The notes: a model not told the origin generated them from the letters alone. Shown: positions 1 through 10,884, counted from the stretch's first letter. The stretch: 64,000 bases of DNA from Clostridium sp. OF09-36 (GCF_003481985.1 NZ_QUMD01000005.1:137667-201666); one strand, 5' to 3'. Translations and numbers: made by a program.

Positions 1-1768
1 CCAATCTGGAGCGTGTCATCAAACCCGCACAGAACGGAAACACGGTGGTTTCCAGTATCGACGTGAACATTCAGAATGCAGTGGAAAAGCGCATCAATGA
101 ATGGATGGCAGAGACAGGCTCCGAGCATGTGGGTGTCGTGGTCATGAACCCGAATAACGGTGAAGTTCTGGCCATGGCGAATGACAGTATGTTTGACCTG
201 AATAATCCGAGAAGTGCGGCAGACAGCTTCAGTGAGGATGCGCTCCGGGAGCTGGGCTTAAAGGAGGCCATGCAGACCTACAACCGCCAGCACAGAAAGA
301 CCGATGGCAGCACCATCACCATGGAGCAGGTGCCGGATCATTTTTCGTCAGACGAGATCCGTTCCTATGGCCTGCAGGTGGCCTGGAACCAGAAATGGAG
401 AAATTACGATATCAGTGATACTTACGAGCCGGGTTCCCCATCTAAGATCTTTACGGTAGCGGCTGCACTGGAGGAGGGTATCATTTCCCCGAACGATACG
501 TTTTACTGTGACGGCTACAAGGAGGTAGCGGGGCACCAGATTAAGTGTACGGCCTTTAAAAAGGGTGGTCACGGTATGCTGACGGTGGCAGAAGCGCTGA
601 TGGTTTCCTGCAACGATGCCATGATGCAGATCGCAGCCAAGACAGGAGCGGAAACATTTGCACGCTACATGAGCTCCTTTGGCTTTGGTGAGAAGACCGG
701 AATTGACCTTCCGGGTGAGTCAGATGCCAAGGGTCTGGTAAGAAGTGCTTCCGAGATGAACTCTGCGGACTTAGCGACCAACTCCTTCGGCCAGAACTAT
801 AACTGCTCCATGATCCAGATGGCAGCAGCCTACTGTTCCGTGATCAACGGAGGTTCCTACTATGAGCCACATGTGGTAAAACAGATCTTAAATGACCAGG
901 GCTCTGTGGTAAAAGAAGTAAAGCCGAAGCTGGTGCGTGAGACTGTTTCTGAATCTACCAGCAACTTCATTAAGGATGCCTTATTCCGCACGGTTTCCGA
1001 GGGAACCGGTAGAGCTGCAGCGGTTGAGGGCTACGAGATTGCCGGAAAGACCGGTACGGCAGAGAAAATCCCGCGTTCCGCAAAGAACTATCTGCTTTCC
1101 TTCTGCGGTTTCGCACCGGCCTATGACCCGCAGGTACTGGTATACGTCATTATCGACACTCCGCATGTAGAAGACCAGGCACATAGCTCTTATGCAAGCG
1201 GTGTATTCTCTAAAATCATGGGTGACATTCTTCCTTATCTGAACGTCTTCCCGTCTGTCGATTTTGAGGCGCAGCAGAGCGAGGCAGCAGCGCAGCTTCC
1301 GGAGGCTGAGGCATTACCGACAACACCGGCACTACGCCGGAGCCGGAGACTGAGCCGAAGGTATACGAGACGGAAGAGTATGTGGAGCCGGGTGCCGATT
1401 CTGACCTGCCGGAGGATGTGCCGGAGAGCACGGAGGCAGATGGAACGGATGAGACAGCCGGAAGCGGCTATGTTCCACCGGCCCAGACAGTCCCGGAAAC
1501 CTCTGCTTCGGAAAGCAGCGCAGCAGAGAGCTCTGGGGCAGCAAATGAAGAGAGCACTGGTGCTGCTGGTACAGGAAGCACGGGTTCCGCTAATGCAGGA
1601 AGTACAGGTACCGGAACCACAGCTGCGGCAGGCGCAGAAAGTACCGGTGCAGCAAAGACAGAAGACTCTGCTGCAGCCGGAACGGAGAGTAAAGCAGCTT
1701 CCACGGCAGCCGGAAGCTCCGGGCAGGAGCGCGAAACCATGAGCAGTACTTCTGCTGCCGGAGAGTGA
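1..1768 (+). CDS. Class B penicillin-binding protein (FtsI/SpoVD-like transpeptidase), 5' end outside window
   Basis: This is a D,D-transpeptidase that cross-links peptidoglycan outside the membrane. The reading frame is open from base 3, so the N-terminal membrane anchor and dimerisation domain lie upstream of the window. The three catalytic motifs are visible: SPSK (nucleophile serine codon at 435), SCN (606-614) and KTGTAEK (from 1047). The frame breaks near 1317. Restoring one C in the run there joins the catalytic domain to a Thr/Glu/Pro-rich and then Ser/Ala/Gly/Thr-rich tail that ends at the stop at 1766. The tail has many repeats of the kind STGTG/GAAGT and is probably a disordered extracellular extension. 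A second PBP follows about 110 bp downstream. Whether this copy is the vegetative FtsI or a sporulation PBP cannot be told from the fragment. Confidence 0.85.
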
Positions 1769-1880
1769 GCACTGCCGGAGTGCAGCATGACTGTCATCTG
1801 GACGGAAAACTGCTTAGGGCAGAATAGGATATCCCGCTGCTTCATACAATAGAATAAGAATGACCGTCCAGGGAGCCGGC

Positions 1881-3665
1881 ATGGGAAGCTTTCAATTTAT
1901 GGATATACAGCCAAAACGGGAATATGATTTCCTGACCCATCACCGGAAAAGAATAGCCGTTCTGTCTGGCCTGCTGTGCCTTTGCATGGTGGGACTTACA
2001 GGGCGGCTTGTGTTTCTTATGATGTACCGGGCCGATCACTACAGTGAAATGGCAGAAGACCTGCACCAGCGGGAACGCTCGATCAAAGCAGCCCGGGGGC
2101 GTATTCTGGATGCAAATAAAACGGTGATCGCAGATAACCGGACTGTCTGTACAGTTTCGGTGATCCACAACCAGGTGGAAGATCCGAAGCAGGTGATCCA
2201 CAGTCTTTGTAACGCCTTGGGGATGGAGGAGGCACCAGTCCGCAAAAAAGTGGAAAAGCGCAGCTCACGGGAGATCATCCGGACCAATGTAGATAAAGAG
2301 ACCGGTGACCAGATCCGGGAAATGCATCTGGCTGGTGTGAAGGTAGACGAGGACTATAAGCGTTATTATCCCTTCGATAGCCTTGCTTCAAAGGTATTAG
2401 GCTTTACCGGCGGGGATAACCAGGGAATCATTGGCCTTGAGGTTGCCTACGAGCCGGTTTTAAAGGGAACGAACGGCACGATCCTCACGATGGCGGATGC
2501 GGCCGGGATAGAGCTTGAAAATGCGTTTGAGGAGCGGATCGAGCCGGTGGCAGGAGCAGATCTTGTTACCAGCCTGGATGTGAACATCCAGCAGTATGCC
2601 CAGCAGGCAGCACAGGCCGTGATGGAAAAAAAGGGTGCAAAGCGGGTGTCGGTGATCGTTATGGATCCCCAGAATGGGGAAATTATGGCAATGGTCAATG
2701 TGCCGGAATTTAATCTGAACGATCCGTTCACATTAAATATAGAAGAGCCGCCTGGGATTTCTGCGAAGGAAAAGCAGGAGCTGTTAAACCAGATGTGGAG
2801 AAATCCCGCCATTAATGACACCTACGAGCCTGGCTCCACCTTTAAGATCATTACTGCGGCGGCGGGGCTGGAGGCGGGCGTGGTGTCCCTGACAGACCAC
2901 TTTTCCTGTCCGGGCTTTCGTGTGGTGGAGGACCGGAAGATCCGGTGCCATAAGGTTGGTGGGCATGGCAGTGAAACATTTTTGCAGGGAGCCATGAACT
3001 CCTGCAACCCGGTCTTTATCGATGTGGGGCAGCGCCTTGGAATTGACCGGTATTATGATTATTTTACGCAGTTTGGACTGCGGGAGAAAACCGGGATCGA
3101 TCTTCCGGGAGAGGCTGCCACCATCATGCACAGGAAGGAAAACATGGGACTGGTAGAGCTGGCAACGGTATCGTTTGGGCAGTCCTTCCAGATCACGCCC
3201 ATCCAGCTGATCACCACAGCGGCCTCCATCATCAACGGGGGAAGGCGGGTGACGCCGCACTTTGGCGTTATGGCAGTTGGAGCGGATGGGAGCGTGATCC
3301 GCCGTTTTTCTTACCCGGAGGGCCGCCGGATCCTGTCTGAAGAAACAAGCCAGACCATGCGCTATGTGCTGGAGCAGGTGGTGGCAGAGGGCAGCGGAAA
3401 AAAGGCGGCGGTGGCCGGGTTCCGCATTGGCGGAAAGACGGCTACCTCGGAAAAGCTGCCGCGCAGCCTGAAAAAGTACATTTCTTCTTTCGTCGGCTTT
3501 GCCCCGGCAGAGGATCCGCAGGTGATCGCGCTGATCACGATCGATGAACCGCAGGGGATTTATTACGGGGGAACCATTGCGGCACCGGTGATCGCAGACA
3601 TCTTCCAGAACATTCTTCCTTATCTGGGAATCAGCCGTGACACATCACGGGAAGAAGAAAGTTAA
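1881..3665 (+). CDS. SpoVD/FtsI-family penicillin-binding protein
   Basis: This is a 594-aa class B transpeptidase. I chose ATG 1881 because a GGGAG ribosome site lies 6 bp before it; ATG 1860 is an alternative. A basic N-terminus is followed by one membrane segment (about residues 24-46), a PBP dimerisation domain, and a transpeptidase domain with STFK (S319) and SCN. The usual KTG triad reads KTA (K519-A521), followed by TSEK. No C-terminal PASTA domain is present. Its place directly upstream of mraY fits the SpoVD slot of the clostridial division cluster. SpoVD makes spore cortex and FtsI makes septal wall; the sequence alone does not decide which, but SpoVD is favoured by family resemblance. 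Confidence 0.85.
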   Translation: MGSFQFMDIQPKREYDFLTHHRKRIAVLSGLLCLCMVGLTGRLVFLMMYRADHYSEMAEDLHQRERSIKAARGRILDANKTVIADNRTVCTVSVIHNQVEDPKQVIHSLCNALGMEEAPVRKKVEKRSSREIIRTNVDKETGDQIREMHLAGVKVDEDYKRYYPFDSLASKVLGFTGGDNQGIIGLEVAYEPVLKGTNGTILTMADAAGIELENAFEERIEPVAGADLVTSLDVNIQQYAQQAAQAVMEKKGAKRVSVIVMDPQNGEIMAMVNVPEFNLNDPFTLNIEEPPGISAKEKQELLNQMWRNPAINDTYEPGSTFKIITAAAGLEAGVVSLTDHFSCPGFRVVEDRKIRCHKVGGHGSETFLQGAMNSCNPVFIDVGQRLGIDRYYDYFTQFGLREKTGIDLPGEAATIMHRKENMGLVELATVSFGQSFQITPIQLITTAASIINGGRRVTPHFGVMAVGADGSVIRRFSYPEGRRILSEETSQTMRYVLEQVVAEGSGKKAAVAGFRIGGKTATSEKLPRSLKKYISSFVGFAPAEDPQVIALITIDEPQGIYYGGTIAAPVIADIFQNILPYLGISRDTSREEES

Positions 3666-3667
3666 GC

Positions 3668-3698
3668 GTTGCTGTTTGCGCAACGCGTGAACAGCAAC
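3668..3698 (+). repeat. 31-nt palindromic hairpin element, copy 1
   Basis: Arms GTTGCTGTT and AACAGCAAC (9 of 9 paired) continue through two G-U pairs and CGC/GCG to an AAC loop, giving a 14-bp stem. The copy lies between the second PBP gene and the mraY promoter. The first 25 nt are identical to the reverse complement of 41083-41107. Confidence 0.8.
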
Positions 3699-3740
3699 AA
3701 TCAAACCGTAATATGGGTGAAAACTTTGACGCAAACAGCC

Positions 3741-3769
3741 TTGCAAAGAAAATAGAAAAGACGTATACT
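3741..3769 (+). promoter_or_regulatory. Probable sigma-A promoter for mraY-murD-ftsW
   Basis: TTGCAA and TATACT are separated by 17 bp, about 65 bp before the mraY start. This suggests mraY can be transcribed separately from the PBP genes. The call is based on sequence match only. Confidence 0.5.
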
Positions 3770-3833
3770 TATGCATATGCGTAGCGGCCTTTTTGTGCCT
3801 TCGCATAATACATAGAGAACGTAGGAGAGTATC

Positions 3834-4801
3834 ATGATTAACGAAACCATTCTTGCGATCATTATCGCATTTGCAGTCAGCGCGATCCTCTGTCCGGTCG
3901 TGATCCCGTTTCTGCATAAGCTGAAGTTTGGACAGCAGGTCCGTGAGGACGGTCCCCAGGCCCACTTAAAGAAGCAGGGCACACCCACCATGGGCGGTCT
4001 GGTATTTTTGACTGCGGTGGTGATCACCTCCCTGTTATATATTCGCGATTACCCGCGCATCATTCCGGTGCTGTTTATGACAGTGGGATTTGGCATCATT
4101 GGTTTTTTAGACGATTATATCAAGATCGTTATGAAGCGTTCTGAGGGACTTAACCCGGTGCAGAAGCTCATCGGACAGTTTGTGATCACCGGCATTTTTG
4201 TTTATTATTTAGTGTGCTCCGGCGAGGTGGGAACCTCTATGCTGGTTCCGTTTACCGGCGGGTTTGAGCACGGGATCTACTTAAATCTTGGTATTTTGTT
4301 CATTCCGTTTGTGTTCTTTGTAGTGCTTGGCACCGACAACGGCGTGAATTTTACCGATGGACTGGACGGTCTGTGCACCAGCGTGACCATTCTGGTCGCA
4401 ACCTTTTTAACCATCATTTCCATCGGCGAAAACAGCGGCATCAGCCGATCACCGGGGCGGTCGTTGGAAGTCTTCTTGGATTTTTACTGTTTAATGTCTA
4501 CCCGGCCAAGGTGTTTATGGGTGACACCGGCTCCCTGGCACTGGGCGGTTTTGTGGCATCCAGCGCCTTCATGATGCAGATGCCGTTATTTATCCCGATC
4601 ATCGGCCTTATCTATCTGGTTGAGGTATTATCGGTGATCATGCAGGTTTCATACTTTAAGGCAACCCATGGAAAGCGTATTTTCCGTATGGCGCCGATCC
4701 ATCACCACTTTGAACTAGGCGGCTGGTCTGAGACCCGGGTGGTTGCGGTATTTTCCATCGTGACAGCGCTGCTCTGCCTGGTGGCATATCTGGGATTGTA
4801 G
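3834..4801 (+). CDS. mraY: Phospho-N-acetylmuramoyl-pentapeptide transferase MraY
   Basis: MraY is an integral membrane enzyme that transfers phospho-MurNAc-pentapeptide from UDP to undecaprenyl phosphate, making lipid I. The restored protein is 322 aa, normal for the family, with about ten hydrophobic segments. Family motifs are visible: NFTDGLDGL with the catalytic aspartates, FMGDTGS, and the histidine motif APIHHHFE. The frame breaks at about 4444 within the codons for an ISPITG stretch. Adding one C to the CC there rejoins both halves exactly, so a sequence error is more likely than a dead gene. The start ATG has a GGAGAG site 4 bp upstream. murD follows 25 bp downstream. Confidence 0.93.
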
Positions 4802-4826
4802 TATCGAAGGACAGGAGGTATATGAG

Positions 4827-6182
4827 ATGAGTCAGAAAGTATTAGTGGCAGGTACCGGAAAGAGCGGTATCGCAGCAGCAAAGCTTCTTCTCGCCATGGG
4901 CGGCGAGGTTGTGCTTTACGATGGCAACGACAAGCTGGACCCGGAGAAAATCAAGGAAAATTTTGAGGAAGACGCAAAGGTTACGATCGTATTAGGGGAT
5001 CTGACAAGACCGGACCTGTTAGGGGTGGAGCTTTCTATCATCAGCCCTGGAATCCCGTTAGATGCACCGTTTGTCCCGGTCCTGGATGAAGCAAAGATCC
5101 CAATCTGGAGTGAGATCCAGCTTGCCTACCATGTAGCGAAGGGAAAACTCATTGCTATTACCGGAACCAACGGAAAGACAACGACCACGGCCCTGACCGG
5201 GGCCATTATGAAGACCTTTTTCGACGAGGTGTTCGTGGTAGGAAATATCGGTATCCCGTACACGGAGGTGGCGCTGGACACTACCGAAAAATCCGTGACG
5301 GTGGCAGAGGTTTCCAGCTTCCAGCTTGAGACTATCATGGATTTCCACCCGAATGTCAGTGCAATCTTAAATATCACCCCGGACCATTTAAACCGTCACG
5401 GGACCATGGAAAATTATATTGAGGTAAAAGAGCGCGTGGCTGTGAACCAGACAGAGGATGACTGCATTGTGCTGAATTACGATGATAAGGTTCTCCGCGA
5501 GTTTGGCGAGAAGAAGGAGTTAAAGCCGAAGGTGTTCTTCTTCTCCAGCACCCAGACCTTAAAGGAAGGCATGTACTTAGATGGCGATACCATGATCTAT
5601 GCGCATGACGGCAAGAAAGAGGAAGTGCTCAATGTAAAAACGGATATGCAGCTTTTGGGCAAGCATAACTATGAGAACGTCATGGCAGCAGTGGCCATGA
5701 GCATCCGCATGGGTGTGCCGATGGACTGCATCCGCAAGGCAGTTAAGGAGTTCAAGGCGGTAGAGCACCGCATTGAGTTTGTTCTGGAGCGCTCTGGAGT
5801 CCGCTATTACAACGACTCCAAGGGAACCAACCCAGACGCTGCGATCCAGGCAATCCGCGCAATGCCGGGACCGACTGTCCTGATCGCGGGCGGCTACGAT
5901 AAGCACAGCGAATACGATGAGTGGATCGAGGCGTTTGGCGGTAAGGTAAAATATCTGGTGCTGATCGGCCAGACCCGCGACAAGATCGCAGAGTGCGCAA
6001 GAAGCCATGGCTTTACCGACATCATGTATGCGGAGGATATGCCGGAGGCAGTGCGTGTCTGTGCAGCCTATGCCAATGCGGGGGACAATGTCCTCTTATC
6101 CCCGGCCTGCGCAAGCTGGGGCATGTTCGATAACTACGAGCAGCGCGGCGAGATTTTTAAAGAATGTGTAAGAAACCTGTAG
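4827..6182 (+). CDS. murD: UDP-N-acetylmuramoylalanine--D-glutamate ligase MurD
   Basis: MurD is a cytoplasmic Mur ligase that adds D-glutamate to UDP-MurNAc-L-Ala using ATP. At 451 aa it has the family's normal length. An N-terminal UDP-binding Rossmann region with GTGKSG is followed by the ATP-binding loop GTNGKTTTT, the central motif with NITPDHLNRH, and the C-terminal domain with NDSKGTNPDA. An AGGAGG site lies 9 bp before the start. It lies between mraY and ftsW in one transcription unit. Confidence 0.95.
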   Translation: MSQKVLVAGTGKSGIAAAKLLLAMGGEVVLYDGNDKLDPEKIKENFEEDAKVTIVLGDLTRPDLLGVELSIISPGIPLDAPFVPVLDEAKIPIWSEIQLAYHVAKGKLIAITGTNGKTTTTALTGAIMKTFFDEVFVVGNIGIPYTEVALDTTEKSVTVAEVSSFQLETIMDFHPNVSAILNITPDHLNRHGTMENYIEVKERVAVNQTEDDCIVLNYDDKVLREFGEKKELKPKVFFFSSTQTLKEGMYLDGDTMIYAHDGKKEEVLNVKTDMQLLGKHNYENVMAAVAMSIRMGVPMDCIRKAVKEFKAVEHRIEFVLERSGVRYYNDSKGTNPDAAIQAIRAMPGPTVLIAGGYDKHSEYDEWIEAFGGKVKYLVLIGQTRDKIAECARSHGFTDIMYAEDMPEAVRVCAAYANAGDNVLLSPACASWGMFDNYEQRGEIFKECVRNL

Positions 6183-6192
6183 GAGGAGGATT

Positions 6193-7328
6193 ATGGCAAA
6201 GAAGAACCGGCCGAAACGGTTTTATGATTACAGCCTGCTGTTCTGTATCATATTTCTGATGGTATTTGGACTGGTCATGATCTACAGTGCCAGTTCTTAT
6301 ACTGCGCAGTTAAAGTTTAACAATGCCGGCTACTTTATGATGCGCCAGTTAACCTTTGCGTTGATCGGTCTGGGTGCTGCCTGGTGATCTCTAAGGTGGA
6401 TTATCACTGGTACGCCAGACTGTACAGGTTTGGATACTTTATCTCCTATGTGCTCATGATCGCAGTAAGCCTTGTGGGAAGAGAGGTAAACGGAAAAAAA
6501 CGATGGCTTGGAGTTGGTTCTTTCAGTTTCCAGCCAACGGAGGTTGTAAAGATTACCCTGATTGTATATCTGGCGGTCCTGATCACGAAGATGGGATCTG
6601 AGATTAACGACTGGAAAAAGGTGATGAAGGTTGGCCTGCTGCGTGCACTTCCGATCGCAGCCATTGTTGGGGCAAATAACTTAAGCTCCGGTATCATTAT
6701 TGTCGGAATTGCGTTTGTGATGCTGTTTATAGCGAGCCGCCATAAGGTGCTATTTTACGCAGGCGGTATAGCTGCAGCTGTGGTGGTTGCAATAGCCGGA
6801 CCACTGGCAATTTTGCTGGAGAAGATCAAGGTGTTAAAGCCGTACCAGTTAAGCCGTATTCATGTGTGGCTGTCCCCGGAGGCATATCCGATGGATGGCG
6901 GCTACCAGGTGCTGCAGGGCCTTTATGCGATCGGCTCAGGTGGTTTGTTCGGAAAAGGGCTGGGAGAGAGTATCCAGAAGATGGGCTTTGTGCCGGAGGC
7001 ACAAAACGATATGATCTTTTCCATCATCTGTGAGGAGCTTGGCTTTTTTGGGGCACTCTGTGTGATCATGATCTTCCTCTTTCTGATCTCCCGCTTTGTG
7101 CTGATCGCGAACAATGCGCCGGATCTTCTGGGGGCGCTGATCGTAGTAGGGGTTATGGCACACATTGCGATCCAGGTCATCTTAAACATCGCGGTAGTAA
7201 CCAATACGATCCCGAATACCGGAATCACGCTGCCGTTCATCAGCTACGGAGGTACATCTGTTATCCTGCTGATGGCCGAGATGGGAATGGTACTTGGTGT
7301 GTCGAACCAGATCCGTCTGGAGCGGTAA
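6193..7328 (+). CDS. ftsW: SEDS-family glycosyltransferase FtsW
   Basis: FtsW is a polytopic membrane protein that polymerises lipid II at the division septum together with a class B PBP. The restored length is 378 aa with about ten hydrophobic segments. The conserved SEDS region is present: YQVLQGLYAIGSGGLFGKGLG, then FVPEAQNDMIFSII, and near the end TGITLPFISYGGTS. The frame breaks at about 6383, where GCC-TGG should read GCC-ATG-G; one A is missing. The downstream frame resumes at once, so this is best read as a sequence error. The start is 10 bp after murD, with a GGAGGAGG site. Confidence 0.92.
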
Positions 7329-7409
7329 CCAGAGAACCGGAACGTACATAAGATAAAGCAGGAAGTATTTGTTTGCGGCTTTAGCTTATGCTACAGGAGG
7401 GATCGGCGG

Positions 7410-8662
7410 GTGTCTGTGCTTCGGATAGAAGGGTTACACAGTCTGGATGGAACAATAAAAATACAGGGTTCTAAAAATGGGGTGCTGCCGGTCATGGCAG
7501 CATCTCTTCTTCATAACGGAACCACGGTACTGGAGCATATCCCCAAAATACAGGATGTTTTCTGTATGTTGGGGATTTTGAACGCTCTGGGGGCAGAGTG
7601 CAGGATGGAGGAGGAGCGCCTCATCATTTCGGCAGGCTCCATAGACAATACAAAAATACCGGCAGAGCTTGCCGGGCAGATGCGATCCTCTGTGATGCTT
7701 CTCGGGCCTCTTCTGGCACGCTTTGGAATGGCAAAAAGCAGCCTTCCGGGCGGCTGCCGCATCGGAAAACGGCCGGTGGATCTTCATATCCGCGGGCTTG
7801 AGGCGCTGGGAGCAACTGTTCTGATAAAGGATGATGAGTTGTCTGTGCAGTGTCCGGGAAAGGGCCTTACGGGAACAAGGATACAGCTTCCGTACCCGAG
7901 TGTGGGAGCCACGGAAAATATTCTGATGGCTGCAGCTGGGGCAGAGGGGGAGACGGTTCTGCAAGGCGCAGCCAGGGAACCGGAAATTGTGATTCTCTGC
8001 GACTTTCTGAATGCACTTGGTGTGCCGGTGGAGGGGGCGGGAACACCAGTGATCCGCCTAAAGGGAAAACAGTCCCTTCACGATACGGTTTTTGCACTTC
8101 CGGGTGACCGGATCGTGGCAGGCACCTATGTGGGCGCTGTGCTGTGTGCGGGTGGCAGTGTGTTTCTAGAGCATGCTCCGCTTGACCATATGGGGAAAAC
8201 CCTGTGGGCAGCAAAGCAGATGGGAGCCAGGCTGAGCCCTGTGGAAAACGGGATCTGGGTTGTCTGTAAGGAAAGACCACGGCCGGTAAAGCTGGAAACA
8301 GGGCCATACCCGGAGTTTCCGACCGACATGCAGTCGGTGATGCTGGCGGCGGCCTGTCTTGCGGATGGAACCTCTTACATCCGTGAGAACGTATTTGAGA
8401 GCCGGTTTTGCACAGCAAAGGAATTGCAGAAACTCGGTGCCCATATTATAATAGAAGATAAACTTGCGGTTGTGTGTGGTGTGCCTTTGCTGCGTGGAGC
8501 GCAGGCAGAGGCAGCGGACCTGCGGGGCGGTGCTGCCCTGGTGGTGGCCTGTCTGGCAGCGGAGGGGGAGAGCCTGGTTTCGGGCTATGGGCATATCAGC
8601 GCGGCTACGAGGATATCAGCCGGGATCTGGCGGCTGTTGGGGCGCGGATCTCGCTGGTCTGA
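7410..8662 (+). CDS. murA: UDP-N-acetylglucosamine 1-carboxyvinyltransferase MurA
   Basis: MurA catalyses the first committed step of peptidoglycan synthesis, transfer of enolpyruvate from PEP to UDP-GlcNAc in the cytoplasm. The restored length is 417 aa, as expected. The active-site cysteine loop is visible as PGGCRIGKRPVDLH, and KNG near the N-terminus and TDMQSVMLAA in the second half are family motifs. The start is GTG with a GGAGGG site. The frame breaks at about 8597: one C lost from a CC pair turns an HIQRGYEDISRDL C-terminus into unrelated residues running on to 8828. Restoring it gives a normal end at 8662, 44 bp before ftsQ. In Bacteria this slot of the cluster often holds murG; murG is not seen in the window. 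Confidence 0.92.
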
Positions 8663-8706
8663 ACCTGTGAAGGGACGACAGTATACGGAAATGGGAGAGA
8701 AAACAG

Positions 8707-9434
8707 ATGGAATATGGATCCGGCAAGAGAAAAAAAAGAATTCTGTTTGCGGTTGTGCTCCTGCTGCTGGTACTTGCAGCAGCTGTGTGCTCCGTAAAGC
8801 TTCAGGAGATTACGGTTACGGGAAATAAAAACTACACAGAGGAGCAGCTGGTCGATCTGGTATTTCCGGATAATGCGAGCCGGAGTACGGTACTGTGCTA
8901 TCTGCGGGAGCACTTTGGCAAGCATGAAAAGATTCCTTTTGTAGAGGACTATAGCTGGTGCTGAAGGGCTTTCGCAAAGCAGAGATCATTGTATATGAAA
9001 AAAGTGTCGTTGGCTACGTGTCCTACATGAGCAGCTATATGTATTTTGACAAGGACGGTATCATTGTGGAGAGTGCCAGCCAGAAACTGCCGGGGATTCC
9101 CTGGATCACAGGACTGAAGTTCGGTCACATCGTTCTTTACCAGAAGCTGCCGGTAGAGAGTGAACGGGTTTTTGAGGAAATCATGAACCTGACCCAGATC
9201 CTTTCTATCTATGACCTGAGCGTGGATAAGATCCAGTATAATACACTGGGGGAGGCAACACTTTATCTTGGTGATATTGAGGTGATCTTAGGAAACAATG
9301 ACGGCTTGAATGGAAAGATCGCAGAGCTCAGTGATATGCTTCCGAAGCTGGAGGGCAGGAGCGGGACCCTTTATCTCGACAGCTACGACGAGACCAGGAC
9401 AAATCCGATGTACACGTTTAAGCCGAGAAATTAG
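8707..9434 (+). CDS. ftsQ: Cell division protein FtsQ/DivIB
   Basis: FtsQ is a bitopic division protein that scaffolds the septal complex. The restored length is 242 aa: a short basic cytoplasmic tail, one membrane segment (about residues 9-28), a POTRA domain beginning LQEITVTGN, and the FtsQ beta domain. The frame breaks at about 8952, where AGC-TGG-TGC-TGA should read AGC-GTG-GTG-CTG; one G is missing. The C-terminal half continues in the next frame to 9434. Assignment rests on the POTRA start, the size and the position between murA and ftsZ. Confidence 0.87.
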
Positions 9435-9586
9435 TGTGCCAGGACACATTCTTTTTAAGTTTTTTGCGAAAAAAACGGTTGCTATTTTGAAGGAAATCAC
9501 CTATAGTATTATCTAGACTAGTTTTTGATATAATGTTACAAAACTGTTACAAAAGGCCAATGAAAGAAATTAAGGAGGAATCAGTC

Positions 9587-10840
9587 TTGTTAGAGATTAA
9601 GATAAATGAAGCGGAAAACTCCGCGAAGATCATTGTGATCGGTGTCGGCGGTGCCGGCAACAATGCAGTAAACCGCATGGTTGACGAGGATATTGCGGGT
9701 GTGGAGTTCATCGGCATTAATACAGATAAACAGGCACTGCAGTTCTGCAAGGCTCCGACTGCCATGCAGATCGGTGAAAAGCTGACCAAGGGCTTAGGCG
9801 CAGGCGCAAAGCCGGAGGTTGGACAGAAGGCAGCAGAGGAGAGCTCTGAGGAGATCGCCCAGGCGATCAAGGGCGCGGACATGGTATTTGTTACCTGTGG
9901 TATGGGTGGCGGTACCGGTACCGGTGCAGCTCCGGTCATCGCAAAGATCGCAAAAGATATGGGCATCCTGACTGTTGGCGTTGTAACCAAGCCGTTCCGT
10001 TTCGAGGCAAAGGCACGTATGAGCAATGCCCTGGCTGGAATCGAGAACTTAAAAGCAAGCGTAGATACCCTGATCGTAATCCCGAATGACAAGCTCCTTG
10101 AGATCGTTGACCGCAGAACCACCATGCCGGATGCATTAAAGAAAGCAGACGAGGTCCTTCAGCAGGCAGTACAGGGAATCACCGACCTGATCAACGTACC
10201 GGGTCTGATCAACCTTGACTTCGCAGATGTACAGACCGTTATGACTGACAAGGGCATCGCACATATCGGCATCGGACATGCTAAGGGCGATGACAAGGCA
10301 GTTGAGGCAGTAAAGCAGGCAGTAGCAAGCCCGCTGTTGGAGACCACCATCGAGGGTGCTACCCACGTGATCATCAATATTTCCGGCGATATCAGCCTTA
10401 TCGAGGCAAACGAGGCTGCAAGCTATGTTCAGGAGCTGGCTGGCGATGATGCAAACATCATCTTCGGTGCTATGTACGATGAGAATGCACAGGACGAGGC
10501 TACCATCACCGTAATCGCAACCGGCCTGGATGCACATGCAAACACTCCGGTTAACAAGGCTATGGCTGAGTTCGGAAAGATCAGCCCGAAAATGCCGTCC
10601 GGATTAAACTTACATACCCAGACCACAGGACGCAGCGTTGCTGCTGCTGAGGCAAGTGCAACTGCTGCAAAGGCAGCTGCCCCGCAGCTCCATACCCAGG
10701 CTTCCACTGTGAAACCGGTTCAGACCCAGACTGCACAGACTGCAGCTCCGGCCCAGGGAGCACCGGTAAGCCAGGGCTCTTACCGTCCGTTAAACCAGAC
10801 CCAGATCAACATTCCGGATTTCTTAAAGAATAAGCGCTAA
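9587..10840 (+). CDS. ftsZ: Cell division GTPase FtsZ
   Basis: FtsZ is the tubulin-like GTPase that forms the cytoplasmic division ring. It is 417 aa. Start TTG 9587 was chosen because AAGGAGG lies 8 bp upstream; translation from 9533 would add residues not seen in the family. The nucleotide-binding GGAGNNAVNRM and the tubulin signature GGGTGTGAAPV are present. A Gln/Ala/Thr-rich linker (about residues 330-400) leads to the C-terminal peptide IPDFLKNKR, the usual docking site for FtsA/SepF-type partners. A TATAAT at 9529-9534 suggests its own promoter, although no good -35 is seen. Confidence 0.97.
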   Translation: MLEIKINEAENSAKIIVIGVGGAGNNAVNRMVDEDIAGVEFIGINTDKQALQFCKAPTAMQIGEKLTKGLGAGAKPEVGQKAAEESSEEIAQAIKGADMVFVTCGMGGGTGTGAAPVIAKIAKDMGILTVGVVTKPFRFEAKARMSNALAGIENLKASVDTLIVIPNDKLLEIVDRRTTMPDALKKADEVLQQAVQGITDLINVPGLINLDFADVQTVMTDKGIAHIGIGHAKGDDKAVEAVKQAVASPLLETTIEGATHVIINISGDISLIEANEAASYVQELAGDDANIIFGAMYDENAQDEATITVIATGLDAHANTPVNKAMAEFGKISPKMPSGLNLHTQTTGRSVAAAEASATAAKAAAPQLHTQASTVKPVQTQTAQTAAPAQGAPVSQGSYRPLNQTQINIPDFLKNKR

Positions 10841-10884
10841 GAATGGAATGGCTTGTCTGACACAAGTATGTGCAGGAGACAAAA

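Noticed and set aside
6370..6390. Programmed ribosomal frameshift in ftsW and other broken genes
   Set aside because: No slippery heptamer with a downstream structure is seen, many unrelated genes are affected, and the repair is always a missing base in a short run. Sequence error explains all cases.
7355..7395. Additional copy of the palindromic element before murA
   Set aside because: It shares only TTTGTTTGCGG; no AACAGC arm is present and the stem does not form.
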